A stretch of 64,000 bases of DNA from Chloroflexota bacterium (GCA_016215025.1 JACRMI010000066.1:1-64000); one strand, 5' to 3'; shown: positions 50,945 to 59,580, counted from the first letter of the stretch. The notes: a model not told the origin generated them from the letters alone. Numbers and translations are program-made.

Positions 50945-51120
50945 GTAGAAATACGCTGAACGTTTCGCGCATGTGATCAAAGCGCTTGCTTTTTCGCCGA
51001 GTTCATCGCCAGCCAACTATATTGCTTTGGTAATTGCCCGTGAGCTTATGCATTAACGCATATAACGCCTGCAGTCTTGCAGGCGTTTGCGCGATGAGCA
51101 AGCTCATGCAGTGCGTATTC
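50945..51120 (-). pseudogene. Decayed fragment of a SufR-like (COG2345) regulator
   Basis: Reading the minus strand in shifting frames gives LIAQTPARLQALYALMHK, then AHGQLPKQYSWLA, then GDELGEKASAL. These line up with VAHRPNVGRPQALYALAEQA, REHLPKQYNWLA and GDSLGEKEKRAL in the intact regulator at 35605-36240. At least two frameshifts and a deletion separate the pieces, and the N- and C-termini are missing. Confidence 0.6.
51064..51087. terminator. Hairpin between the convergent AOR and Nudix operons
   Basis: AACGCCTGCA (51064-51073) pairs with TGCAGGCGTT (51078-51087) around GTCT. It lies in the convergent gap, within the decayed regulator fragment; T-runs are short, so terminator function is likely but not certain. 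Confidence 0.6.
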
Positions 51121-51168
51121 GACATTTGTTCAAATGTACGCGACGCGTTGGGCAGGTTATCACAAAGG

Positions 51169-51684
51169 TTACTGGCGCAAGTCGTGGAAGAGCTTGGCGA
51201 TGAGTTCATAAAACCAAAAATCGACCGGTGTGCCACTGGCGGGCCTGGGCTGACGGGGTAATTCCTCCGGCGCGAAAAACTGGACTCCATCCACTTCTTT
51301 CTCTTCAAATGCCAACGTGCCTCCAATCACCCGCCCGGCGAATACCGCAATGGTGACACCTACATTGGCACGGCTATATAGCCCCAGCAATTGGTCTACC
51401 GTCACGTCGAATCCGGTTTCCTCTTTGGTTTCGCGTACGGTCCCTTCTTCAATCGATTCGTCAATTTCGATATGCCCGGCGGGCGGAGCCCAAAAGCCCG
51501 CCAAGGGTGGATTGACGCGATGAACGAGCAACACTTTTCCGTTCTGTGTTGCCACGACGAGACCGACGGGGGCAGGATTGCGGTACACCACATAGCCGCA
51601 TTTTGGACAGACCGGGCGTTCGCGCCCCGATTCGAATTGAAGAGTTAGCTCAGTTCCGCACTGAGCGCAAAATCTGATTGCCAT
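51169..51684 (-). CDS. Nudix hydrolase with N-terminal zinc ribbon
   Basis: The 171-residue product starts with a four-Cys zinc ribbon (FCAQCGTELT...VCPKCGYVVYRNP) and then a Nudix domain with the complete box GHIEIDESIEEGTVRETKEETGF. It resembles NudC-like or ADP-ribose pyrophosphatases, which hydrolyse nucleotide-linked substrates such as NADH or ADP-ribose. It is the last gene of the minus strand operon that begins with the UbiD gene. Confidence 0.88.
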   Translation of the reverse strand: MAIRFCAQCGTELTLQFESGRERPVCPKCGYVVYRNPAPVGLVVATQNGKVLLVHRVNPPLAGFWAPPAGHIEIDESIEEGTVRETKEETGFDVTVDQLLGLYSRANVGVTIAVFAGRVIGGTLAFEEKEVDGVQFFAPEELPRQPRPASGTPVDFWFYELIAKLFHDLRQ

Positions 51685-51719
51685 GGTTTACTTTCGGTTG
51701 TGTGATTTCCCATTGTAGC

Positions 51720-52376
51720 TTAAAGCACCGCTCCGTGTTGACCCCGATAATGTACGCCTCTTTTATTCATCTGAAATGCTTCGCAAAACTCCGGCTCACC
51801 TGGATCGATACCGAACGTATAACGCAAAAACGCGCGCATCGGACCGGAATGCGTGACCAGAACGTAAAAACTTGGCGTTGGGCTTGCCAGGAGAGAAGCG
51901 AAAAACCTCGCTAGTCGATTTGCGACGATCAAAGGTAACTCGGCGGATTCAGATGGATGCGTGAGCCAGTACGCGATGGGGTCTTGCTTCGCTTGCCAAA
52001 ATCCATTGAGGAAGGGATTTTGCTCGGCAGAGGCGGGGAGGGATTCGTGCATATTATCCGTCGGAGAATAGAACTTGCCGTCGATAATGAAATGGAAATT
52101 GCGAATTTCATTTTCCATGCGTGGCGGCATCACACGCACGTCGGTCTTGTTTTGCGCGCGCAATGCCGATTCTAAATAGCGCACGAGTTCATCAGCGGTC
52201 TCGCGCGTGCGGGCTGTTGGCGCATGCAAAATCATGACGGTCATCCCGGCAGGTACATGATCGGCAAGCTGGTTTGCCGTTTCGACGATAAAGTGTTGGC
52301 CTGCGGGCACGAGTGAAACATCGCCCTGATGATGCGCGACCTGTCCATGCCGGACGACGAAGACTTGAGAGGAAAT
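51720..52376 (-). CDS. Histidine phosphatase (phosphoglycerate-mutase-like) with probable ATT start
   Basis: The catalytic RHG motif (SSQVFVVRHGQVAHH) lies upstream of the first GTG, so the gene must begin earlier. No ATG, GTG or TTG is available between the stop at 52464 and the motif. ATT at 52374-52376 would give a 218-residue protein starting (I)SSQVFVVRHG and has GGAG seven bases upstream. The core continues ILHAPTARTRETADELV and VLVTHSGPMRAFLR with the second His. These phosphatases dephosphorylate sugars or small molecules. The gene sits 64 bases after the PpsB-like gene, possibly removing phosphate from a pathway product. Confidence 0.65.
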   Translation of the reverse strand: MSSQVFVVRHGQVAHHQGDVSLVPAGQHFIVETANQLADHVPAGMTVMILHAPTARTRETADELVRYLESALRAQNKTDVRVMPPRMENEIRNFHFIIDGKFYSPTDNMHESLPASAEQNPFLNGFWQAKQDPIAYWLTHPSESAELPLIVANRLARFFASLLASPTPSFYVLVTHSGPMRAFLRYTFGIDPGEPEFCEAFQMNKRGVHYRGQHGAVL

Positions 52377-52405
52377 ATTCTCACTCCGAAAGAATGGTAA
52401 GGCGA

Positions 52406-52428
52406 GACATTCGCCAATGACGAATGTC
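52406..52428. repeat. Hairpin GACATTCG/CGAATGTC before the phosphatase gene
   Basis: GACATTCG (52406-52413) and CGAATGTC (52421-52428) form an 8-bp stem with a 7-nt loop in the gap between the PpsB-like and phosphatase genes. Confidence 0.6.
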
Positions 52429-52440
52429 CTCTCCTCCGCC

Positions 52441-53508
52441 TCAATTCGAAATCTTGATTTGGCTTAACGCTTTTTCCATCAGCAATTCGTAACCGCTCTT
52501 GTTTCCCAGGACGGATTGTTTCGGCTTTTGGCTCCACACGGTTTCCGGGCGGCTCTGCACGATGAAAACATTTTCGGGGAATAGCAGGTCGTGATCGATT
52601 GCCCATTCGATATCCATCGGACGACCATAGTGATCTTCAATTCGCTTGGCGATTTGAACTAGCTCGATCAATTCCTTGTCATTCATGGAGGGCTGAGTTT
52701 GCCGCGTGGCATCCACATCGCTGTGAACCACGCCTTTCCCAGGTTGAAAAATGCACTCGATGGTTTTGGCGGAGATGATGCGTTCGTTGATTTCAAAACA
52801 CACTTTATCGACGACGAACTTGTCGGGTGTCACTGCCCCAGAGACCACGGCTTCGCCAAAGCCCCAACTTCCTTCGACCACGACACGGGACGGATCGCCA
52901 TTCAGCGGATTGAGCGTGAACATCACACCGGACGTTCGCGAGTTGACCATTTTTTGCACGCCCACACTAATGAGTACCTTGTCGTGCGGGAAATTCATTT
53001 TGGCACGATAACCGATGGCGCGGGCGGTGAACAAACTCGCCCAGCATTTTTGCGCCATATGGATGACTTGGGCGAGACCGCGCACCCACAGGTACGTGTC
53101 TTGTTGACCGGCGAAACTCGCATTCGGCAAATCTTCCGCGGTCGCGCTGGAGCGCACCGCGACCGGGAGATCGTCCAGACTGCACATGTCGCACAAATTT
53201 TCGTAGTTTATCGCGATGGAACGACGGATCTCGGACGGCATTGCCGCGTGCATAATCAACGTTTGAATTTGTTCGCTGGAATGATCGAGCGATGGCACGC
53301 TGTCGGGATTGACGTGCGCCAAGATATTTTGAATTTCGTCGGCGATACCGGCGGAGGTGATGAGTTCGAGATAGCTTTCGGTGGTTATGGCGAAACCTGG
53401 GGGCACGCGAATCCCTGACTTGAGCATTTCGCCCAGACTTGCATTCTTGCCTCCGACGATTGGCAATGATTCCTTGTCGATTTTATCAAACCCCAAGACA
53501 TACGCCAT
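52441..53508 (-). CDS. PEP-synthase N-terminal domain protein (phenylphosphate synthase PpsB-like)
   Basis: The 355-residue product is the ATP-grasp part of PEP synthase alone: LPIVGGKNASLGEMLKSGIRVPPGFAITT at the start, LPVAVRSSATAEDLPNASFAGQQDTYLWV, VSAVQKMV-type segment (SVGVQKMVNSRTSGVMFTLNPLNGDPSRVVVEGSWGFGEAVVSG), and GRPMDIEWAIDHD...VFIVQSRPETVW. It ends where the phosphohistidine domain should begin. This is the composition and size (about 40 kDa) of PpsB of phenylphosphate synthase, which transfers a phosphoryl from ATP to the partner's His. The adjacent PpsA-like gene supplies the partner. Confidence 0.85.
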   Translation of the reverse strand: MAYVLGFDKIDKESLPIVGGKNASLGEMLKSGIRVPPGFAITTESYLELITSAGIADEIQNILAHVNPDSVPSLDHSSEQIQTLIMHAAMPSEIRRSIAINYENLCDMCSLDDLPVAVRSSATAEDLPNASFAGQQDTYLWVRGLAQVIHMAQKCWASLFTARAIGYRAKMNFPHDKVLISVGVQKMVNSRTSGVMFTLNPLNGDPSRVVVEGSWGFGEAVVSGAVTPDKFVVDKVCFEINERIISAKTIECIFQPGKGVVHSDVDATRQTQPSMNDKELIELVQIAKRIEDHYGRPMDIEWAIDHDLLFPENVFIVQSRPETVWSQKPKQSVLGNKSGYELLMEKALSQIKISN

Positions 53509-53528
53509 GTCCTAAACTCCCTTGAAAG

Positions 53529-53648
53529 TGTAGGGCAAATCGGAGATTTGCCACGACATCAGGATTTTCATTCCACTCCGGGGGCGTTGTCGAGCGCATG
53601 GACAACGCCTATCATTTTCGTAGAGACGTAGCACTGCTACGTCTCTAC
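53529..53648. repeat. Two palindromes between the PpsB- and PpsA-like genes
   Basis: GTAGGGCAAATC-gga-GATTTGCC (53530-53553) belongs to the GCAAATC palindrome family. GTAGAGACGTAGCA-c-TGCTACGTCTCTAC (53620-53648) is a 14-bp-arm palindrome of a type common in Chloroflexota and cyanobacteria. Neither has a T-run suitable for a strong terminator. Confidence 0.75.
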
Positions 53649-53658
53649 AAAAACATTT

Positions 53659-55539
53659 TTACATTTCGGATGTGGGGAAGGGTTCTTCGGCGTGACCGTT
53701 CGCACGCTTGACGATGGTGACGATACCGCGATCACCATCGACCTTGACCCAATCGCCCGTCTTGATGTTCTGAGTCGCCGTGCCGGTGCCAGTCACCGAG
53801 GGCACGCCGTACTCGCGACAGACGATTGCCGCGTGCGACGTGATGCCACCAATATCGGTGACAGCCGCTTTGATTTTCGAAAAGACCGGGGCCCACGCGG
53901 GGTTGGTGTTCGGGACGACCATAATGTCGTCTTGTTCCAACGTGGTGATCTCGTCGAGAAGTTTGAGCACGCGCGCCTTGCCTTCAACACAACCGGCGGA
54001 AGAAGCAAAGCCCTTGAGTTCGTCTTTATTGGTCGATGTACCGGATGCGCCTTCCAACCAATCGTGAACGCGATCCGTCGTCACGCCCCAAAGCATTACG
54101 GTGAACGGTTCCGCGACCACTTCGGGCGGCACGCCCAGCGCGGGCGGCGGCGACCATTTTGCGGCCGCTTCGAGAATCTTTTTTCGCTTTTTCGCTTTTT
54201 CCGACCACTTGAGCGTTGGGATTTTTTCGCCGAGTGCCCAGGAAGTGGCGAGGTCTTCGATGAGCGCGGGAATTTCCAGTCGATTGAACATGAAGAATTC
54301 TTCGACATCGTCCAATACGCCTTGCTTGACAAACAAGCGACCAAACTCGCGCATCTTTTCAAACCAGATGGTGTGGAACCAATGCTCGACCCAAAAAAGG
54401 TGGTCTTCAGCATAGCGATAAATCGTGCGCGTGTTCTTGAATGCGCCTTCAAACGATTTGCGGTCTTCTTCATTTTTGATCAGTTTGCGGTACTCGCTGA
54501 CCAACTTCTCGCGCGCTTCGTTGATCGTCGACAAGGAGCGTTCGATGCGCTCGCCGCGATCAAGGCGTTCGATATAGCCCTTGATGTAGCTGTAGGGCAC
54601 GTCGGGTTTGTCGATCCAACTGCCTTCGTAGTGAAACCAGCCGCTGCCGCACGAGACCATGAACCAAGGGTCCTTGACCTCATCCAAGCTTTCCAGCCAC
54701 ATTCTGCCTTCATCAATTTCGCGCAGACTTTCCATCTTGCGCACGGCAGGTCGGTCGGTCTTGAGAATCGTGGCAACGCGCGGCTGTCCGTGCGCCAAAC
54801 GCGCGAGACGGCACAGTTCTTCTTCGGGGCGGAACATGGATACGTCCGCTCCGGCGACCATCTTGCCAATCGAGCTTTCGCTAATGCCAGGGAAGAGTTT
54901 GCGCGCGACATCGGCGAACATCAGATACGAGAGGTAGGTGACATTGAGGTAACTAAAGTGGTACTGCCAGCCGCGATAAATAATATTGACGGCGTTGTTG
55001 AACGCTTCGATCAACTCTTGCGCGGGACCGGCATTCGGAATCGTGGTAGCAGAATCGAAATCGGGCACAAAGCGTGGCAGTTCGGCGGGCACTTTGACCG
55101 CAAGCAATTCTCTGCCGAGCGCTTGCTGGCGCGACCGCCACTGTTCCCACAGTTGGTCGTAATGATCGAACACAGGGAAGGTGCGCGCGCCGAACTTTTC
55201 GGCTTTGGCCTGGATCACGTCGCCCGATGGCGGCGCAATGGCGGTGATGTAGAGATAACAGCCCAACATGCGATGAGCAATACCTTGGGCGGGCGGAATA
55301 CAAAAGACACGCGTCGTATGCTGGGAGAGCGCAATTTGCCACGCTTGATGGAAAATTTCATCGAGCGGGACCATCGGGTCGGGGGCGTGGATCTTATCCG
55401 TGTACCAAAAATTGGAATCTTCCCATTCTTGTCGCTCCGCCGAAAATAGACGATGAGCAGGATACATTTCCTCCCATCCTTCCATTTCCTTCGGCACCTT
55501 GACTTCCCTACCATAGGGGAATCTCGTTTTTTCGGACAT
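53659..55539 (-). CDS. PEP-synthase-like phosphohistidine enzyme (phenylphosphate synthase PpsA-like)
   Basis: The 626-residue (about 70 kDa) protein has an N-terminal PpsA-type region (WEEMYPAHRLFSAERQEWEDSNFWYTDKIHAPDPMVPLDEIFHQAWQ), a long helical middle and a C-terminal phosphohistidine swivel domain: ASSAGCVEGKARVLKLLDE and GGITSHAAIVCREYGVPSVTGTG. The His of TSHAAIV falls at residue 569; the same number is what I recall for the phosphorylated His of Thauera PpsA. The PpsB-like partner follows. The reaction would be phenol + ATP + water to phenylphosphate + AMP + Pi. No PpsC (CBS-domain) gene is present. Confidence 0.85.
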   Translation of the reverse strand: MSEKTRFPYGREVKVPKEMEGWEEMYPAHRLFSAERQEWEDSNFWYTDKIHAPDPMVPLDEIFHQAWQIALSQHTTRVFCIPPAQGIAHRMLGCYLYITAIAPPSGDVIQAKAEKFGARTFPVFDHYDQLWEQWRSRQQALGRELLAVKVPAELPRFVPDFDSATTIPNAGPAQELIEAFNNAVNIIYRGWQYHFSYLNVTYLSYLMFADVARKLFPGISESSIGKMVAGADVSMFRPEEELCRLARLAHGQPRVATILKTDRPAVRKMESLREIDEGRMWLESLDEVKDPWFMVSCGSGWFHYEGSWIDKPDVPYSYIKGYIERLDRGERIERSLSTINEAREKLVSEYRKLIKNEEDRKSFEGAFKNTRTIYRYAEDHLFWVEHWFHTIWFEKMREFGRLFVKQGVLDDVEEFFMFNRLEIPALIEDLATSWALGEKIPTLKWSEKAKKRKKILEAAAKWSPPPALGVPPEVVAEPFTVMLWGVTTDRVHDWLEGASGTSTNKDELKGFASSAGCVEGKARVLKLLDEITTLEQDDIMVVPNTNPAWAPVFSKIKAAVTDIGGITSHAAIVCREYGVPSVTGTGTATQNIKTGDWVKVDGDRGIVTIVKRANGHAEEPFPTSEM

Positions 55540-55652
55540 GCTGTCCCTCCTTCGCCTTTCTTTAGCGAACTTAATCCTGACGATTTGATTGTCAATCCGA
55601 CGATCCGAACATTTAAAAGCGAATCACCTCCTATCGAATCACGCGTTCTCGA

Positions 55653-56318
55653 TTATTCCGCCGAACACACCGCTTCGAGTTCCTTCATCGATTGCCAAAG
55701 GTAATCCGGCGCGGCGGCGATTAGGGGGGTTGGTGCGCTTTCCCCTCCCTGAACGATGGCGACTTGTACTCTGGCATCCTTCGCGCCGAGGACATCGGTT
55801 ACACTATCGCCGACAAAAAGCGCAGCGAAATTTTCGACGCCAAGTTTTTCCAGCGCGTTCCGAATTCCCGCGCCATTGGGCTTGAGCAGTTCGACATCGT
55901 TGCGCGTGATGATGACGTCGAACCAATCGGCGAGTCCCAAGCGCGGCAATGCATTTTCGATGGCGCGCCTGCCGATGTTCGATACCAAGCCAAGTTGGAT
56001 GTGTTTTTCATTTTTCAATCGACGAAGAACGGGCTTGACCTCTGGCAACACCGACCAACGCGATGCGGCATCTTGATCGTATCGATCATAAATTGCATCG
56101 ATACGATCTATGACCGCGCGTTTGGCTACTCCTCGTTGAGGAGCCAACAGAACGGCATTGTTCCGCAGCGTTGCATAGTTGTCTTCCCAGGTCGCCACAT
56201 CGAATCCTAGCTGATGCAGTTCAGCTTTAGCATCGCGGGCAGCGCCTTGCAAGTTCCACTGGAAATCGACGAGCGTACCTTCCAAGTCGAAGAGTACGGC
56301 TCGAAATGGATTGGGCAT
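55653..56318 (-). CDS. HAD-family hydrolase with DxE motif (phenylphosphate carboxylase subunit-like position)
   Basis: The 221-residue product has HAD motif I as FDLEGTLVDF (Asp nucleophile kept, the second Asp replaced by Glu), motif II GLVSNIG, motif III in LLKPNGAG and motif IV FVGDSVTDVLGA. In phenol clusters of Thauera and Aromatoleum a small HAD-type subunit (delta) belongs to phenylphosphate carboxylase; this gene sits exactly between the UbiD/UPF0261 pair and the PpsA-like gene. The DxE change may tune it to a non-hydrolytic or slow role. Phosphoglycolate-type phosphatase is the alternative. Confidence 0.75.
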   Translation of the reverse strand: MPNPFRAVLFDLEGTLVDFQWNLQGAARDAKAELHQLGFDVATWEDNYATLRNNAVLLAPQRGVAKRAVIDRIDAIYDRYDQDAASRWSVLPEVKPVLRRLKNEKHIQLGLVSNIGRRAIENALPRLGLADWFDVIITRNDVELLKPNGAGIRNALEKLGVENFAALFVGDSVTDVLGAKDARVQVAIVQGGESAPTPLIAAAPDYLWQSMKELEAVCSAE

Positions 56319-56325
56319 TGTCTGA

Positions 56326-57588
56326 TTATCGATTCAGCATTTGCTCGAGCGCGTGCGCCGCCGCTTGCCCAAACTCTGGCGTGTTGATATGCGCGTCCAC
56401 CGTGATGATTTCGATGGCAGGATCGAGGTTTGCTTTGAGCGCATCGCTGAAAACCTGATCGATCTCGGGTGCGTAGAGTTGCCCACCTTGGACGCTGAGG
56501 GATGAGAAACCTTTGGTCGGGATGATGAACTTGACCAGATGTTTTTTCGTGTGCTGGTTCAATTTCTCCGCGACTGCCTTGGCGACCGTCGTCATTTCGT
56601 CGGCGCTGGTGCGCGCTTGGACGCGCATTGCATCTTGCACAAACAATTTGCGTTCCGCCAACTTACGCGATGTCCACAGTGGATCGTTCTTGTCTTTGCG
56701 TTCGATGGGTCCACAACTGAGCATGTCAAAACCGCAAGGTGAGAGGATATATGGTGTGCCGGTCTTGCACGCCGCTTCGAGTCGATCCGGTGCAGACGCG
56801 CGATTGCCGCCAAGCAGATACTCGCCATAGTTCGCGGGAACCAAATCGACGAACGCATCAAACAGTCCTTGTCCGACCAAGTCTTCGACCGCCCGGTCGC
56901 CCAAGCCCGTCGCATGGAACGAAACGATGTTAAATTTCGATTGAATTTGGGCACGCACGTAACCGGCGCCCTTGTCGCAAAAACCAAATTCGGTCATGGC
57001 GATCAATGGCTTGTCGTTCTGGACTTGCGGTTCGTGCGCTTCGACCATGCCGCTGATTGCGCCTGCGCCATTGATCATCAAACTGCGCACGAGCGAATTC
57101 ATGCCGACCGTGTCCGTAACCGTGTGCATCACGGTGATGTCGCGCACGCCAAAGTAATCGGCGAATTTGCTCGCGTAGGCAGGCATAGCGGCGACACTTG
57201 AGATCAACACCTTCGGCAAGCCAAACGGCAACGCGCGCATGACGGTCAGCGATAAAAATGTGCCGGTCATGCCCGCGACGGCGATCACGCCTTGCAGTTC
57301 GCCCGCCGCGTACATCTCAGCCGCTTTTTTCGCCATGCCTTGTGCCATCGTCGAGATGGCTTGGTCGCGCTCTTTTGCCAACATACTTCGGATGGTCTCA
57401 ATCGTGCTTCCACCCGCCCTGGCGATTTCTTCCGGCGGAATATCCGCTTTCAAAGCGGGGACGATTGCGCCGGTGCCGATGCTCACATCGGCGAGCGCAA
57501 CCTTGTGTCCGCGGCGCTCGATTTTTTCTTTGAGTAGGGTGAGCGCTTCTTCGCGTTCATCCACCATTCCAATGATCAGAATTGACAC
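56326..57588 (-). CDS. UPF0261 / Tm-1-like ATP-binding domain protein
   Basis: The 420-residue product starts MSILIIGMVDEREEALTLLKEKIERRGHKVALADVSIGTGA, continues with GVIAVAGMTGTFLSLTVMRALPFGLPKVLISSVAAMPAYASKFADYFGVRDITVMHTVTD, and ends in KFIIPTKGFSSLSVQGGQLYAPEID. It matches the UPF0261 family, related to the Tm-1 viral inhibitor of tomato, of unknown enzymatic role. It is often found near catabolic genes; here it is seven bases upstream of the HAD gene and after the UbiD gene. Confidence 0.85.
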   Translation of the reverse strand: MSILIIGMVDEREEALTLLKEKIERRGHKVALADVSIGTGAIVPALKADIPPEEIARAGGSTIETIRSMLAKERDQAISTMAQGMAKKAAEMYAAGELQGVIAVAGMTGTFLSLTVMRALPFGLPKVLISSVAAMPAYASKFADYFGVRDITVMHTVTDTVGMNSLVRSLMINGAGAISGMVEAHEPQVQNDKPLIAMTEFGFCDKGAGYVRAQIQSKFNIVSFHATGLGDRAVEDLVGQGLFDAFVDLVPANYGEYLLGGNRASAPDRLEAACKTGTPYILSPCGFDMLSCGPIERKDKNDPLWTSRKLAERKLFVQDAMRVQARTSADEMTTVAKAVAEKLNQHTKKHLVKFIIPTKGFSSLSVQGGQLYAPEIDQVFSDALKANLDPAIEIITVDAHINTPEFGQAAAHALEQMLNR

Positions 57589-57615
57589 TGATGATTTCTC
57601 CGTGGCTAACTGGAC

Positions 57616-57686
57616 GTTAAAAGTTAGATATTGGAAGTTGGATTATCGCATGCAACTGCGATCCAACTTCCAATTATCTTTTATTC
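57616..57686. repeat. Word-type inverted repeat between UbiD and UPF0261 genes
   Basis: GTTAAAA, GTTAGAT, ATTGGAA, GTTGGAT follow each other in 7-nt steps (57616-57643); after a CGCATGCAACTGCG turn the complement ATCCAAC, TTCCAAT, TATCTTT follows (57661-57681). It ends at the UbiD stop and can form its 3' hairpin. Confidence 0.65.
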
Positions 57687-59084
57687 CAATCCCAGCTCTG
57701 CCCAGCGTCCTTGAACGTGTTTGACAATGTCCTTGTCCAATTCAATGGGAATCGGTTTCTCTTTCCACTCGTACGGAATGGTCGCGTCCATGATGATGCG
57801 CGAGGTAATGTCGCGCGAATCAATCGGCAGCGATGGATCGAGCGGGGTTGAACGTCCGCGCTTGATAAACTCGGCGCGGGATGGATTGAAACGGAAACTC
57901 AATGCCCACAAGACGCGCGGCAAATCCCAAGCATCAATGTCATCATCTACCACGATGACCGTCTTGAGACCATACGCGCCCATCTCGGTTGAGATGGCTG
58001 CCGTGCCGACTTGCGCCGAGTGACCGGGATACATTTGCTTGACGGAGATGATCGCCAAGAATCGACCTGCGCCTTCGGGTGGACAGTACACCGATTTGAT
58101 TCCAGGTATGCGCATCGCTTCGAGACCTTGCCACAGCGTTGCACCATACGTGAGCGCCATGGTCATGTGCGTATCGGTTACCGCGCGACCGACGGTGCTA
58201 ATCCAAAAGATGGGGTCTTTGCGATAGGTGACGCAATTGACTTTGATGAACGGTCGTGGGGTCGTGCCGATGCCCGAATAGTACCCCGTGTACTCGCCAA
58301 ACGGTCCTTCGGGTTTCATTGCGACGGGGTCCACTTCACCTTCGACTACAATCTCCGCCGATGCGGGAATTGGCAAGTCAACGGTTTCACCCTTGACGAT
58401 TTCGATGGAACGTCCACGAATCGCTCCGGCAAAGTCAAATTCCGATTCGAAGGCGGGTAATCGCGCCGCGCCCATCAAGAACATCAACGGGTCTGCACCG
58501 ACGACCGCAACCACCGGCATCGGTTTTTTTAGTTCGCCGTACGCCTTGAGCATTATGTCGGCGTGCTTGCCCTTGATGAATTGCGTGCCAAGCGTGTTCT
58601 TGTCCAAGACCTGAAGCCGATAAGTTCCCAGGTTGATCCAGCCCGAGGTTGGATCTTTGGTGATGACAAAGCAAGCGGTGCCGAAGAATCGACCGCCGTC
58701 CTTGGGGAAAAATTTCGGGACGGGAAATTTGAGCAGATTGACCTGGTCGCCTTTGTCGATATTTTCTTTGCAGGGTGCGGTATCGACCCACGTGGGCGGA
58801 ATTTTGTTTTTCGTGCGCTTGACCCATTCGCGCATCAGTTCAACCAAACTCGTATCGCGGGGCATTCCCATAATCAAAGCCAGCCGTGAGGTCGTGGTAC
58901 ATGCGCTCGTCAACACGGGACTGTTATAACCTTTGACATTTTGAAACAAAAGAGCGGGACCGCCCTTTTCTTCGTTGAGCTTGGCGATGTGGCTCAGCTC
59001 CAGGTCCCAGTCTACCTCCGCTTCGATGCGTCTGAGTTCTCCTTCAGCTTCGCACCTCGCGATAAAATCTCTCAAATCGTTCAT
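57681..59084 (-). CDS. UbiD-family prenylated-FMN (de)carboxylase
   Basis: The 467-residue product begins MNDLRDFIARCEAEGELRRIEAEVDWDLELSHIAKLNEEKGGPALLFQN and has the UbiD active-site stretch GPFGEYTGYYSG. PARAEFIKRGR-like segment (RFNPSRAEFIKRGRSTPLDPS) and GRAVTDTHM are present. Perfect AGGAGGT precedes the ATG at 59084. UbiD proteins make or remove carboxyl groups on aromatic rings using prenylated FMN from UbiX; the alpha and beta subunits of phenylphosphate carboxylase are UbiD proteins. No UbiX gene and no second UbiD gene lies in the window. Malonate- or pyrrole-type decarboxylation remains an alternative. Confidence 0.9.
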   Translation of the reverse strand: MNDLRDFIARCEAEGELRRIEAEVDWDLELSHIAKLNEEKGGPALLFQNVKGYNSPVLTSACTTTSRLALIMGMPRDTSLVELMREWVKRTKNKIPPTWVDTAPCKENIDKGDQVNLLKFPVPKFFPKDGGRFFGTACFVITKDPTSGWINLGTYRLQVLDKNTLGTQFIKGKHADIMLKAYGELKKPMPVVAVVGADPLMFLMGAARLPAFESEFDFAGAIRGRSIEIVKGETVDLPIPASAEIVVEGEVDPVAMKPEGPFGEYTGYYSGIGTTPRPFIKVNCVTYRKDPIFWISTVGRAVTDTHMTMALTYGATLWQGLEAMRIPGIKSVYCPPEGAGRFLAIISVKQMYPGHSAQVGTAAISTEMGAYGLKTVIVVDDDIDAWDLPRVLWALSFRFNPSRAEFIKRGRSTPLDPSLPIDSRDITSRIIMDATIPYEWKEKPIPIELDKDIVKHVQGRWAELGLE

Positions 59085-59580
59085 CGTACCTCCTTCATGT
59101 GCATATGATATTTTCGCCGGGTAGGGCAGGCGGATAGTATTACAGCTAGTGGGAAAGCAAAAAGGCAGACAATAAATGTCTGCCCTAAAACGCAAATCGA
59201 TTATTATTTTTGAGCGACCACGCGCAGAAGCATACTGCCAGATGCCAGGGGCGGCACTGGGTTTCTAACTTTATCGCCGAATGGGTCAATGGTCGGAACG
59301 CAGTCATGACGTTCTACCTTCCCCGCGTCAATGCGGGAAACTACGCGCTTACCCAAAAAACGTCGCATACATCACGAAGTTTTTTTCATTGATGTATAAT
59401 CTCAAACCAGGTGGATGAGACTGCCGATTTAATATTGAATTAACAAATTTTGTTTTCGAGCATTTGAAATGTGCCCGAACGGTTGGATTGGAATGATTGA
59501 ATTATATAAAATTTTAATAGCTTGTCAACGCACCGTCTTTAATGGTGGTTCTGTCCACCGAACGGGGGGACTAGGCCAGC
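59085..59580. other. Gap upstream of the UbiD operon
   Basis: The 496-base gap holds the promoter region of the minus strand operon, a hairpin GGCAGACA-ataaa-TGTCTGCC (59163-59183) and AT-rich DNA at 59380-59520. The short plus frame 59210-59392 has no family features and no ribosome site. Confidence 0.55.

Noticed and set aside
53692..55449. 585-codon plus-strand open frame across the PpsA-like gene
   Set aside because: Shadow of strong codon bias in the real minus strand gene; composition rich in Arg/His with no domain pattern.
59210..59392. 60-codon open frame upstream of the UbiD operon
   Set aside because: No ribosome site or sequence character; overlaps the hairpin and promoter zone.
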